Positions 1 through 9,017 of a stretch of DNA of 64,000 nucleotides are shown in pieces; positions within the stretch are counted from its first letter, which is position 1; each line of letters opens with the position of its first letter. This DNA comes from Silvimonas amylolytica. Lineage in GTDB: Bacteria; Pseudomonadota; Gammaproteobacteria; Burkholderiales; Chitinibacteraceae. The stretch covers positions 1-64,000 of the forward strand of contig NZ_BMLY01000005.1 of the NCBI RefSeq assembly GCF_014645555.1, in the 5' to 3' direction. The notes beneath the pieces were generated by a model. That model worked only from the letters and a program-made list of their open reading frames with translations. It was not told the origin of the DNA and ran no database searches. The translations under genes and the position numbers were made by a program.

Positions 1-205
1 ACACTCCTCCTGCCTGCGCAGGTTCTAGTGTGTTGCATCGACCGGTTGAATCCACACCGATTACCCGCCAGAGCCAGTACGCCATGCCTTGGTCGTTCGA
101 CTGATCAGTGCCCTGCCACTGAGAAGGTTATTTCCCGGCACTCAATGAGCTATAGTCCGCGTGTATATCCCGTTGCAGATGTCCTTGCCAACCGCTCAGC
201 CAATC

Positions 206-832
206 ATGCCAAACCTTGAACGCCAGGTTGTTTATCTCGTAGATGACGACGAGCCCTTTCGAAACGGGCTGGACAGCCTTTTGCGGTCCGTTGGCCTTGA
301 GGTCGCTTCGTTCTCGGCGCCAGGGGAGTTTCTCGCAGCCTACAATGCAGGCCACCCGAGCTGCCTTGTGCTGGATGTTCGGCTCAGTGGTGCCAGTGGT
401 CTTGCTCTGCAGAAGGAAATTGCGGCCAGGGAAATGGATATTCCGATCATTTTCATGACAGGGCATGGCGATGTGGAAATGTCCGTGGCGGCAATGAAAG
501 GTGGTGCTTTCGACTTTCTGCCCAAGCCGTTCCGTGAGCAGAACATGCTGGATGCGGTCAACGCCGCGCTCGCCAAGGATCAGGAACGCTTGCAACGCGA
601 AAAGGGATTGTCGCCACTACGATATGGCTATAACTCACTCACCTCCCGAGAGCGGCAAGTCCTTGATCTGGTTTTGAGTGGACTGATGAACAAGCAAATC
701 GCGTCAAAGATCCATCTCAGCGAGGTGACGGTGAAGGCTCATCGTGGTCAGATCATGAAGAAAATGGGCGCACGCAATATCGCTGATCTGGTGATCAAAG
801 CCACCTCGATCGGTGTCTTTCCAACCCATTGA
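206..832 (+). CDS. FixJ/NarL-type response regulator (receiver + LuxR HTH)
   Basis: Two-component response regulator that should bind DNA when phosphorylated. From the ATG at 206 the protein has 208 residues. The receiver opens with YLVDDDEP (acidic pair at 13-15), the phospho-acceptor is Asp57 in LVLDVRLSG, and FMTG and LPKPF supply the conserved Thr and Lys. A LuxR-type helix-turn-helix follows at about 140-205, with LTSRERQVLDLV and TVKAHRGQIMKKMGA. In-frame starts at 161 (GTG) and 179 (ATG) are possible. I chose 206 because FixJ-family receivers begin only a few residues before the acidic pair, but no start has a good Shine-Dalgarno. The gene converges on the giant hybrid kinase with 6 bases between their stops, so the two are likely partners. 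Confidence 0.88.
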   Translation: MPNLERQVVYLVDDDEPFRNGLDSLLRSVGLEVASFSAPGEFLAAYNAGHPSCLVLDVRLSGASGLALQKEIAAREMDIPIIFMTGHGDVEMSVAAMKGGAFDFLPKPFREQNMLDAVNAALAKDQERLQREKGLSPLRYGYNSLTSRERQVLDLVLSGLMNKQIASKIHLSEVTVKAHRGQIMKKMGARNIADLVIKATSIGVFPTH

Positions 833-838
833 ATGTTC

Positions 839-3800
839 CTAAGCGCTGGTTTCAGCGGTGAGCGGAAGGCGCACGCTGAACGTGGCGCCTTCGGTTTGTT
901 CGTCCAGCACAATCGTTCCGCCATGGGCTTCGACAATGGTTCGGCACATCGACAACCCGATGCCCAGCCCTTCTGATTTCGTCGAATAAAACGGCGTGAA
1001 GATTCTTTCCCGATTCACAGGCGCGACGCCCGGTCCGTTGTCGGTGATCTGCAACAAGATGCCGTCACCCGCAATGAAGGACAGAAAGACACTAATGATC
1101 CTGCGCCGATCATGCACGGTAGAAAGAACATCAATCGCGTTGGCCAGCAAGTTGATGAGAACCTGCTGGATTTGAACCTGATCGATCAACGTGGCCGGGA
1201 TGTTCTCTTCCAGCGAAAGCTGGATTGAAATCGAATGGGTTTGCACTTCCCGTCGCATCAGAGCCAGTGTTTCCTGCAGCAGTTCACCCAGATGGATCGA
1301 ACTACGCTGGGGTTGCGAGCCCTTGATCAGGCCACGGGTCCTCCCGATGACCTGATTCGCCCGTTCCCCTTCCTGAACTACTCGCTGCAATGCGCTAACC
1401 ACCTCCCCAAAGTCAGGTGTGTCTCTTTGCAGCCATCGCAAACCGGCTAACCCGTTTGCGATAATCGCGGCAAGGGGCTGATTGACTTCATGGGTAATCG
1501 ATGCAGCCAATTGGCCCAACGTGTAAACACGCGTGGCTTGGGAGAGCTGGCTACGCGCAAGTTGCAATGCTTGCTCACGCAGTTCACGTTCGGTGATGTC
1601 AATCGTGGTGCCGATAAATCTCAACGTATCCGGTCCCGCAAGTTGCGGCTCGCCAATTGCCTGAAAATAGCGGACGTCTTCACGACCAAGGCTGCGAAAC
1701 TGGATACGGAATCCGCGCTGATGCAGGGCAGCGTCATTGAGATTCTGTATCACAGCAGAGCGATCGTCATGATGGAGCCGCTCAAGAATGACCTCAAGAG
1801 GAATGGTGCCTACAGCTTCGGCCTGTTCAATTCTGAGCATATGGGCCAATTCGGGTGAGCAGTCGACCTGCCCCGAGGTCACGTGCCAGATCCAGTGTGC
1901 TGTCCCGCCCACTCTCTGGGTCTGGGCCAGCACAGTTTCGTTTTCTCTGAGCGTCAACTCGATGCGTTTGCGCTGATGGTTTTCCTCTGAAGCGTCGGCG
2001 TAAAGCCTGGCAACTTCCATCGAAACCGCAGCCTGTGCGGCAATCATTTCAAGCACCGCCAATTTGCCCGGTGTGGGCAGTTTCGCAGGTTCGTGTTGCT
2101 CCAGATAAAGCACACCCAGTGAACGACCTTGCTTGATCAAGGGGATGCAGACGATGAACGAAGCGCCATGCGTGCGGAAATATTCTTCATCGGGAAAGCG
2201 AAGTTTGACTTCCGTCCCGTCAAAGACGACGGGATGTTGCTCCATGAGCATGCCGTGCCAGAAGGGGGTTGAAGGCGTTGCGCTTGCGGTGGTTCTAAAT
2301 CCGGTTTCGGAGGAGAGATCACGCACCAGGGATGCGAGTACTTCGGGTTGCGTATTGCGGCGTACAAACAGGCCGAAGCTGGCCCCCGTATAGGTCAGCG
2401 TAGCGGCAAGCAGTTTCTCAATCAGTTGCTCCACCACAATCTCGCTCGACATGGCTCTGGTCGTCTCCGCCAGAAACTGGATGTCTTTATCGCGGAGCCG
2501 CGGGCCGGCTTGTCCAGCCAGATCTGTTCTGGAGAGCAGATGAACATTCTGTCGTTCCAGTTCGGCAGCCTTCGCCATTGCCCCCCAGCGGGACCAGGCT
2601 TGATGAGCCTGTTGTAGCCAGCCGCGCGAAATGCCGGTGAGCCCATGCTCCTGGCAATACCCCGCGGCGCGCTCCAGCACCAAGCCTTCATCATGAGCCA
2701 GCCCATAAATGCTGGAGGCCCGTATAGCAGCGTCATAGCGGGCGAGCGCTTCGAGCTGATTACCCTCAGCACGGGCCGCTTCGGCTAACAAGAGTTCGTG
2801 TTTGCCAGAAAACGTGGATTCACACGAATAGGCCCACCGGGACAACCGTTCGATGGCAACCTGCAGGCGTTCGGCCCGGCGGGTGACATGGGGACTTTTT
2901 TTATCTCGCAGCAAAGCGGCTGCGGTCAATCCCCCAAAGAAATGGTAGTCGCACATCTGAAAGAACCCGGGCAGTGACCAGGCTACTTTCTCCGCCTCCA
3001 GAAAGGCGGCCTCTGCTTCATCAAACTGCCCGGCCATACAGCGCAACCGGCCCTTCATCACCCAATACATGCAAACCAGGCTGGCGTTGGCGTTGCTGGT
3101 CAGTTTTTGTTCGAATCCCGCTTCTGCGAACACGGCATTATCCAGTGTTTGCGTGCCGGCCTCCGGGTCCGCCAGTGCATCAATAAACGCCAGCTGAATG
3201 GCCAGCATGTCTGCCAAATCACCAAAGCCGGCACGTACTACAAAAAGCTGTCCAGAGAGTGCAGCTTGCCGTACTTCGTCCAGCGGTGAGCCAATAGCCA
3301 GCATATTGGTCACGAGCAAACTGCGCGTTGTACAGGAAATATCAATTTCCCCGGACTCATCGGCCGCATCACGCGCCATTTTGATCACTTTAAGCGCCAC
3401 ATCGAGCGGCTGTGTCCACAGGCTGGCCATCTGCAGGCTGACAAGCGTTCTGGCTTTAACTGCATCGTAGCCCCGGGAGAACACCAGCTCCTTGGCGAGT
3501 ACGCCGAAGCGATAGCCATCTTCGTAGCGGCCGAGCAGTTCGCCTATTGCAACGCCCAATGCACTAAAGGAATAGGCTGCCGTGGCATTGATGCCGCGAT
3601 CAAGTGCCAGCTCAGCCATTTTGGCGATATGCAGCAGGAAAAGCCCCAGGCTGGTGTAAAAGCTGGGCAGCAGCAGGCTGGACAGCAAACTCATTGTTTG
3701 CGTGGCGTCGACGTCATTCAAGTCAGGCAATGAAACCAGAGACTCGATTTCACGGTTGCCCAATTTGGAAAATACCGCATCGAATGCTGCATGAATTTCC

Positions 3801-6298
3801 GCTTCATCCGGGTACTGAGACAGATCGACGCCGCAGTATTGGCGCAAGCAGGCCAGCGCGATTTGCGCGGCTTCGACATTGTTTGACTGCATCACGTTCA
3901 GGGTGACAGCAATCAGCGTTTTTTCGATGGTCCGTTCTTTCGAAAGATCCGGCTTCTCCAGGATGCCCAGCACATTCTGGCAAGCCTGGAGGTTGCCACG
4001 AGCCAGTTCACAACGCGCGGCTTCTACCAGTATCCGGGTGCGCAATGGATGGGCGATATCCGGATCGATTGGCCCAAGCAGCTGTTGCGCGCTATCCAGA
4101 TAAAACACGGCAGCATCGAGCGCGCCGGTGACTTTGGCCAGTTGTGCTGCCTCAAAATTCTCTTGTGCTGCGTCAAGACGCAGGGACTCAGAGTCAAGCA
4201 ACACCGCCGCCTTGTTCAAATGGGTGGCCAATTCAAATTGCCGGGCAACGACCGGCCTATCGAGCTTGATGGTTTCTGCAATTCGCAGATGACATTGCGC
4301 CCGTACTTCGGCATCCAGCATGGCGTACATGACTTCACGGATCCGGTCGTGCACAAAGAAATATTCTTCGCCCCGGTTCAGGATCAGCCCTGCCCGCAAC
4401 GCGGGTAACAACTGCTCGTAAAGAACGGCCTCATCCAGTTTTGTGACCAGACCAAGACGCTTGTTTGTCGCGACATTGCCCATACAGGCAAACAAAGCGA
4501 TGACACCCTGTGATGGCAAAGGCAGAGCATTCACCCGGAAACGAACCAGGGATGGGAGATCAGTGGTCTCGAGTGCGGCTAACAATTGCGCCGGTACCCA
4601 TTCCCAACGCTGGCTGACGTAGTTTTTTGTGACAATGCGCTCATCCACTATTTTGCGGACAAGCTGAATGGCGAAAAGTGGATTGCCTGCTGCCTTGGTG
4701 TGAACAAAGTCGACAAGTTGTGTCACCTCATCCTGACCCGTTCCCAGAAAGTCATTCAGCAGGTTGCCGATTGCTTCTCGCGACAATGGCGACAGTGCAA
4801 GGACCTCAATATCAGCGGCATCATGACTGGCTGCCCGTACCCTTGCAGGCCAACCGGTCTCAAGCAGATTCTCCGTGTCCCGTGTTGCTCCGGCCAAAAA
4901 CAGCCACTTGATCGGCCGATGCGTCATTGTCTCGGCCATGAACTCCAGCGTGGCAGTATCTGCCCATTGCAAATCATCGATAAACAGCAGCAACGGATTG
5001 GCCGGCCGCGCAAACACGCCAATGAATCGGGCCAGCGTGTCATGCCAGCGTGCCTTCACCCGTTCTGTGCTGACCTCCGGCGCCGGGGCGGGTTGACCCA
5101 GCAGCCAGGCCGCCTCGGGGATCGCATCTGTAATTAACCTTCCAAGCCCTCCGACGGCCTGCTGTGCTTCTATTTGCAGAAGCTCCGGACTCTCGCCCGA
5201 CGTCTGCAGTCGTGAGATCAGGCTACCTGTTGCCTCCAGCAACGCTTGATAAGGTGAATCCAGTTTTTGCTGATCAAACTTGCCGCTGGCAAATCGCCAG
5301 GAGGTGCTTTTTCCGTCTGCACGCAGCGCTTCGATCAACGTCGACTTGCCTGAACCGGCAGCACCACTGATCAGCACTGCTGCGGAATCGCCCGTTTCCG
5401 CGACCCGCGCCATGTGCTCGAATAAGCGTGAGAACTCTCGTTTTCGTCCGTAAACACGAGGTGGCCGAAAGGCCAGGGCAGACCTGTCACGAATGCCAGT
5501 TTGCGCGATGGTTTGCGTGGCGGGCTCATTATCGAGCCCCTTCAGCGCGGCCAGAACACGGTAGAGGTCGGCCTGAATTGCAGATGCAGACGGATAACGG
5601 GCGTGGTGATCCGTGTGCAGCAGACGCGCGGTGATTTCGGCCAGCAATTCCAGCGCAAATCCATAAGGCTCAACAAGGGCTGGAGCAGGCTCAGTATGCC
5701 CCATCAGATGCTGCAGTATCTCGCCAAATGCGTAAATATCAGCAGCGTGATCCATATACCGGCCAGATCCCGGCATTTGTTCCGGAACCAGAAACCGCGG
5801 ATTTGCCGCTGAACCACGCTCTCCTTGCATGAAACGGATCCGGGACGCGACACCGAAATCTGTAATCCATGCCGCACGCAAATCCACGCTGACAAAGAAG
5901 GTTTGAAGGCTCAAACCCGCATGCACAATGCCTTTGAGGTGCATACGCCGGATCGCTTCAATCACGCTGAGTGCAAGTACAAGCCGTTGTGTCAACCCAA
6001 GCGATGCGACCTGAATGCTGGCAAGCAGGTCACCCCCTGGATCACGCAGTAGCAATGCAGACGCATTGTCGTGGCGCGCGTGGCGCAGGGGGAGCACCGA
6101 CCATTCCCGCTCAAGCATGGGTTCGAGCGCCATTTCATTTTCGAAACGCGCGTAGATATCCGGGGCAGGATTGATGGCTGTCGGGGTGACGACGAGAATC
6201 GGCTCGCCCGCTTCTGCAAGACCTCGCTTAACCGTGAGGTGGTCACTTCGTAGGGTGGCAAGACTAACGAATGAGCGGAGCATAGGCGCGGCAGTCAT
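839..6298 (-). CDS. Hybrid protein: Ser/Thr (pseudo)kinase - AAA ATPase - TPR-like - GAF - PAS - histidine kinase
   Basis: Very large (1819 residues) cytoplasmic sensor of the HstK/PknK-like chimeric kind. Residues ~1-250 have a Ser/Thr kinase fold. ~280-600 is an ATPase with Walker A GAAGSGKST at 312-320 and Walker B LLLFIDDLQWAD at 436-447. ~600-1240 is helical and TPR-like. ~1265-1420 is GAF and ~1460-1580 is PAS. The histidine kinase has an H-box THEVNQPLAA with His1603, an N-box with VLINLLANAIDVL, and G-boxes ITDNGPGV and EGLGIGLSMC. No membrane segment is seen. The kinase-like domain keeps ITDFG at 145-149, but the HRD triad is His-Ala-Gly at 126-128 and no obvious VAIK lysine is present, so it is probably a pseudokinase. 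It is flanked by two response regulators, which are its likely phosphotransfer partners. Confidence 0.9.
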   Translation of the reverse strand: MTAAPMLRSFVSLATLRSDHLTVKRGLAEAGEPILVVTPTAINPAPDIYARFENEMALEPMLEREWSVLPLRHARHDNASALLLRDPGGDLLASIQVASLGLTQRLVLALSVIEAIRRMHLKGIVHAGLSLQTFFVSVDLRAAWITDFGVASRIRFMQGERGSAANPRFLVPEQMPGSGRYMDHAADIYAFGEILQHLMGHTEPAPALVEPYGFALELLAEITARLLHTDHHARYPSASAIQADLYRVLAALKGLDNEPATQTIAQTGIRDRSALAFRPPRVYGRKREFSRLFEHMARVAETGDSAAVLISGAAGSGKSTLIEALRADGKSTSWRFASGKFDQQKLDSPYQALLEATGSLISRLQTSGESPELLQIEAQQAVGGLGRLITDAIPEAAWLLGQPAPAPEVSTERVKARWHDTLARFIGVFARPANPLLLFIDDLQWADTATLEFMAETMTHRPIKWLFLAGATRDTENLLETGWPARVRAASHDAADIEVLALSPLSREAIGNLLNDFLGTGQDEVTQLVDFVHTKAAGNPLFAIQLVRKIVDERIVTKNYVSQRWEWVPAQLLAALETTDLPSLVRFRVNALPLPSQGVIALFACMGNVATNKRLGLVTKLDEAVLYEQLLPALRAGLILNRGEEYFFVHDRIREVMYAMLDAEVRAQCHLRIAETIKLDRPVVARQFELATHLNKAAVLLDSESLRLDAAQENFEAAQLAKVTGALDAAVFYLDSAQQLLGPIDPDIAHPLRTRILVEAARCELARGNLQACQNVLGILEKPDLSKERTIEKTLIAVTLNVMQSNNVEAAQIALACLRQYCGVDLSQYPDEAEIHAAFDAVFSKLGNREIESLVSLPDLNDVDATQTMSLLSSLLLPSFYTSLGLFLLHIAKMAELALDRGINATAAYSFSALGVAIGELLGRYEDGYRFGVLAKELVFSRGYDAVKARTLVSLQMASLWTQPLDVALKVIKMARDAADESGEIDISCTTRSLLVTNMLAIGSPLDEVRQAALSGQLFVVRAGFGDLADMLAIQLAFIDALADPEAGTQTLDNAVFAEAGFEQKLTSNANASLVCMYWVMKGRLRCMAGQFDEAEAAFLEAEKVAWSLPGFFQMCDYHFFGGLTAAALLRDKKSPHVTRRAERLQVAIERLSRWAYSCESTFSGKHELLLAEAARAEGNQLEALARYDAAIRASSIYGLAHDEGLVLERAAGYCQEHGLTGISRGWLQQAHQAWSRWGAMAKAAELERQNVHLLSRTDLAGQAGPRLRDKDIQFLAETTRAMSSEIVVEQLIEKLLAATLTYTGASFGLFVRRNTQPEVLASLVRDLSSETGFRTTASATPSTPFWHGMLMEQHPVVFDGTEVKLRFPDEEYFRTHGASFIVCIPLIKQGRSLGVLYLEQHEPAKLPTPGKLAVLEMIAAQAAVSMEVARLYADASEENHQRKRIELTLRENETVLAQTQRVGGTAHWIWHVTSGQVDCSPELAHMLRIEQAEAVGTIPLEVILERLHHDDRSAVIQNLNDAALHQRGFRIQFRSLGREDVRYFQAIGEPQLAGPDTLRFIGTTIDITERELREQALQLARSQLSQATRVYTLGQLAASITHEVNQPLAAIIANGLAGLRWLQRDTPDFGEVVSALQRVVQEGERANQVIGRTRGLIKGSQPQRSSIHLGELLQETLALMRREVQTHSISIQLSLEENIPATLIDQVQIQQVLINLLANAIDVLSTVHDRRRIISVFLSFIAGDGILLQITDNGPGVAPVNRERIFTPFYSTKSEGLGIGLSMCRTIVEAHGGTIVLDEQTEGATFSVRLPLTAETSA

Positions 6299-6609
6299 TT
6301 GCGCACACAGCCGGGTTCAGGAGTGTGCTGGTTCAGGGCCATTAACAGATCATCCACATCCCGGGCGCCATCAGACAGACGCCCATTGCCGGCGCGCCAG
6401 CGGAGCCGACAGGCTATGTACTGGCAGGCATGCCGGCCATTCCATTGTCATACAGTATCAACGTACAGTGAACCTGTACCAAGGTATAGCCCGCCAGTAC
6501 CTTGGGCGTAGCAAAACCCGCCATCAGCCTGGTAGTTTTGAATTGCGTCAGAAATTATCTTTGACACAACGAAAAGCGATCCACCCGCCATCCAGATATT
6601 GAGTCTCAC
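6299..6609. other. Intergenic region between the divergent hybrid kinase and receiver genes
   Basis: This gap of 311 bases must carry the promoters of the leftward hybrid kinase and the rightward receiver. Around 6444-6495 there is an AT-richer stretch with the similar words CAACGTACAGTG, TACCAAGGTA and CAGTACCTTGG; CCAAGGTA/TACCTTGG is a partial dyad at about 6479-6504. No coding potential or RNA gene is seen. Confidence 0.4.
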
Positions 6610-6993
6610 GTGTCCATAACAAAGCCCATTTGTGTAGTGGACGACGACGAAGCTGTCCGCGTTGCACTGTCCAGTTTTATTCGTTCATCCGGCTGGGCCG
6701 TTGAGACCTTCGATAGCGCAGCAGCCTTGCTTGCTTTCTCGGCGCGTCACGAGATTGCACTGCTCATTGCCGATATCCGGATGCCGGGCATGTCAGGGAT
6801 CGAGATGTTTGACCAGTTGGTCAAGACCGGGAAACAACCACCGACATTGTTCGTTTCCTCTTACTGCACACCCGAGCATCAACGCCGGGTGGGCCAGTTG
6901 AAGGTTCTTGGCCTGATGCAAAAGCCGTTCAGTCTCAGCACTTTGTCTGAGCTGATCGTAAAAACATTGGGCGATCCGCCTGCTGCGGCCTAA
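6610..6993 (+). CDS. Stand-alone receiver-domain response regulator (FixJ-like N-terminus only)
   Basis: A 127-residue single receiver with no output domain. It has the acidic cluster CVVDDDEAV at about 8-16, a phospho-acceptor Asp in LLIADIRMPGMSG, Ser in place of Thr in LFVSSYC, and the conserved Lys in LMQKPF. The start is a GTG at 6610 preceded by GAG, a weak ribosome site. It is divergent from the hybrid histidine kinase and is most similar in style to FixJ receivers. With no DNA-binding domain it may act as a phosphate sink, a phosphorelay intermediate or a protein-interaction switch for that kinase. Those roles are inference from position and architecture; the receiver assignment itself is secure. 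Confidence 0.87.
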   Translation: MSITKPICVVDDDEAVRVALSSFIRSSGWAVETFDSAAALLAFSARHEIALLIADIRMPGMSGIEMFDQLVKTGKQPPTLFVSSYCTPEHQRRVGQLKVLGLMQKPFSLSTLSELIVKTLGDPPAAA

Positions 6994-7060
6994 CCCCCAA
7001 CGTAACGCCTTTTTTGAGCAATGAATGGCAACCCCATCCAAGACCGTTGGGGAGAAGCGT

Positions 7061-7140
7061 CGCAATACTCGATCCCGATTTTGAATGAACTGCGCAGGGC
7101 GGCGTTTTCAGGGTCCTGCATTTACTTTCAAGGAAAATGC
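7061..7140 (+). promoter_or_regulatory. Conserved upstream element, copy 1, ahead of the MFS gene
   Basis: These 80 bases align without gaps to the 80 bases upstream of the second MFS gene (23893-23972, opposite strand). I count 65 identical positions by hand. The best conserved blocks are CGCAATACTC at the far end, TTCAGGGTCCTGCA in the middle and AAGGAAAA, the ribosome site, next to the start codon. TGCAGGACCCTGAA/TTCAGGGTCCTGCA contains the self-complementary core CAGGGTCCTG, a likely operator or promoter element. Confidence 0.7.
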
Positions 7141-7141
7141 A

Positions 7142-8359
7142 ATGTCTCTCCCCATCATTGCCTTGGCATTAAGCGCGTTTGCCATCGGGACCACCGAGTT
7201 CGTCATCATGGGCATCTTGCCCGACGTGGCGCATTCGCTGTCCGTCTCCATCCCTTCTGCCGGCCTGCTGGTCAGCGGCTATGCCCTCGGTGTCGCGTTT
7301 GGCGCACCACTACTGGCCCTGTTGACCAGCCGCATGCCACATAAACTGGCGCTGCTGTTGCTGATGGGCATCTTCATTGTCGGCAATGTCCTTTGCGCCA
7401 CTGCATCCAGCTACCAAAGCCTGATGGTCGCGCGGGTGATTACCTCATTCGCCCATGGTTCGTTCTTCGGGATCGGATCAGTGGTTGCGGCTTCGCTGGT
7501 GCCCAAGGACAAGCAAGCCAGCGCGGTTGCCATGATGTTTACCGGGCTGGCGCTTGCCAACGTGCTCGGCGTTCCACTCGGCACGTTTATTGGTCAATCA
7601 CATGGATGGCGGGTGGCATTCTGGGCCGTTGCGGTTGCCGGTGTTGCTGCTGCCATCGCACTGGCTTTGCTGGTGCCCGACAAACGAGACGGCAAATCTG
7701 GCGGGCTGGCCCATGAACTCAGCGTACTCAAGCAAGGCCAGGTCTGGCTGGCCTTGTTGATGACCGTGCTTGGGTTTGGCGGCGTATTTGTGGTGTTCAC
7801 CTATATCACGCCGATTCTTGAAGAGATGAGCGGGTTCGCTGCGCATGCGGTCACACCCATCCTCGTCATGTTCGGGATCGGCCTGGCGATCGGTAATTGG
7901 GTGGGCGGCAAATTTGCGGACCGTGGGGCACTCAAGGCACTGATTGTCATCTTTGCTGCCCTCATCGTGATCATGGGGCTGTTCAGCTACACGATGCACA
8001 ACCAGGTGCTCTCGTTGATCACCATCTTTATCTGGGGCATTGCCGCATTCGCCACCATCCCCGGCCTGCAAATGCGTGTCCTGAGCAAAGCCAGCCACGC
8101 ACCCAATCTGGCATCAACCCTGAATATCGGCGCTTTCAACGTGGGCAACGCCATGGGGGCCTGGCTGGGCGGTCTGGCCCTGTCGCACGGTCAATCGCTT
8201 GATGTTTTGCCTTGGGTTGCCGCGGCAGTCACCGCCGGTGCGCTGATCCTCACCATCTTTGCCCGCCGGCTCGACGGGGCGGAAGTACACGTGGAGGCCT
8301 CACACGCAGAGGCACCCGGCAAGCCATCACTGGGTGAGGCCGCCACCCGTTCTATCTGA
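7142..8359 (+). CDS. MFS transporter, DHA1 family (AraJ/YdhP-like), paralogue A
   Basis: Inner-membrane proton-coupled exporter of 405 residues and about 12 hydrophobic segments, close to the family's usual length. The N-terminus (SAFAIGTTEFVIMGILPDVA) and the conserved loop between helices 2 and 3 (LTSRMPHKLALL) are typical of sugar/drug efflux proteins of the AraJ-YdhP group. The start at 7142 is preceded by AAGGAAAA, and its position is confirmed by the paralogue at 22675-23892, which begins at the same residue and is nearly identical over most of its length. It is followed after 52 bases by a SnoaL-like gene, an order repeated in the second copy. The substrate is unknown. Confidence 0.9.
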   Translation: MSLPIIALALSAFAIGTTEFVIMGILPDVAHSLSVSIPSAGLLVSGYALGVAFGAPLLALLTSRMPHKLALLLLMGIFIVGNVLCATASSYQSLMVARVITSFAHGSFFGIGSVVAASLVPKDKQASAVAMMFTGLALANVLGVPLGTFIGQSHGWRVAFWAVAVAGVAAAIALALLVPDKRDGKSGGLAHELSVLKQGQVWLALLMTVLGFGGVFVVFTYITPILEEMSGFAAHAVTPILVMFGIGLAIGNWVGGKFADRGALKALIVIFAALIVIMGLFSYTMHNQVLSLITIFIWGIAAFATIPGLQMRVLSKASHAPNLASTLNIGAFNVGNAMGAWLGGLALSHGQSLDVLPWVAAAVTAGALILTIFARRLDGAEVHVEASHAEAPGKPSLGEAATRSI

Positions 8360-8411
8360 ATGCGGCAACACAACTAACGTCGTCTCAACTTTGCCAATCA
8401 GGGAACTCATC

Positions 8412-8969
8412 ATGACCACCAAAACGCTTTCGATCACTACCGCTCTGTCAGCATTGCCCATCGTTGCAGCCCTGCTGATCGCCTCGCATGCCAAAGCCGC
8501 ATCGGATGATCTGGCCAAACCAGGTGTTCTGATCGTGGATAAAACGCTGCCCAAAAAGCAACTGGAGCAACAAATTCATGCGGCACGCCTGTACGACACG
8601 TTCTGGACCACCGGCGATGAAGCCATGGCGCGTGAAGCACTCGCCGCTGACTTTATGGATCGCACATTGCCGGCGGGCCGTCCGCAAGGCGTGGCAGGCC
8701 CTTTGGCCGCCTCCAAGGGCTTTCATGGCGCTGTGCCGGATGTCCACGCCGAAATCACCCAAATGATCGTGACGGGTGACCGCGTTGTAACCCACCTGCG
8801 ATTCACCGGCCATTTCACCGGCAGCTTTAACGGTGTCCAGGGCACTGGCCAACCTGTCGACTTTATCGCCACGGATATCTATCGCATCCACGACGGCAAG
8901 ATCGCGGAAAACTGGCATCTGGAAGACAACCTCACCTTCCTGCAGCAGTTGGGTGTTGTCGCCAAATAA
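8412..8969 (+). CDS. Exported SnoaL-like (ester cyclase family) protein, paralogue A
   Basis: A 185-residue protein with an N-terminal signal peptide (hydrophobic stretch ~10-25, cleavage near SHAKA|ASDD) followed by a SnoaL/NTF2-like fold. Typical family features are LYDTFWTTGDEA, RTLPAGRPQG, a His-containing GDRVVTHLRFTGHF and the closing IHDGKIAENWHLEDN. SnoaL proteins include polyketide cyclases and many small periplasmic proteins of unknown reaction, so no substrate is claimed. It sits between the MFS and SDR genes in the same direction, and a close paralogue follows the second MFS gene. Start chosen at 8412 because GGGAACTC precedes it and the signal peptide begins there. Confidence 0.85.
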   Translation: MTTKTLSITTALSALPIVAALLIASHAKAASDDLAKPGVLIVDKTLPKKQLEQQIHAARLYDTFWTTGDEAMAREALAADFMDRTLPAGRPQGVAGPLAASKGFHGAVPDVHAEITQMIVTGDRVVTHLRFTGHFTGSFNGVQGTGQPVDFIATDIYRIHDGKIAENWHLEDNLTFLQQLGVVAK

Positions 8970-9017
8970 TGCCCGCCACCGGTGCTCACCATGAATCACG
9001 ACTTCAGGAGCAACAAC

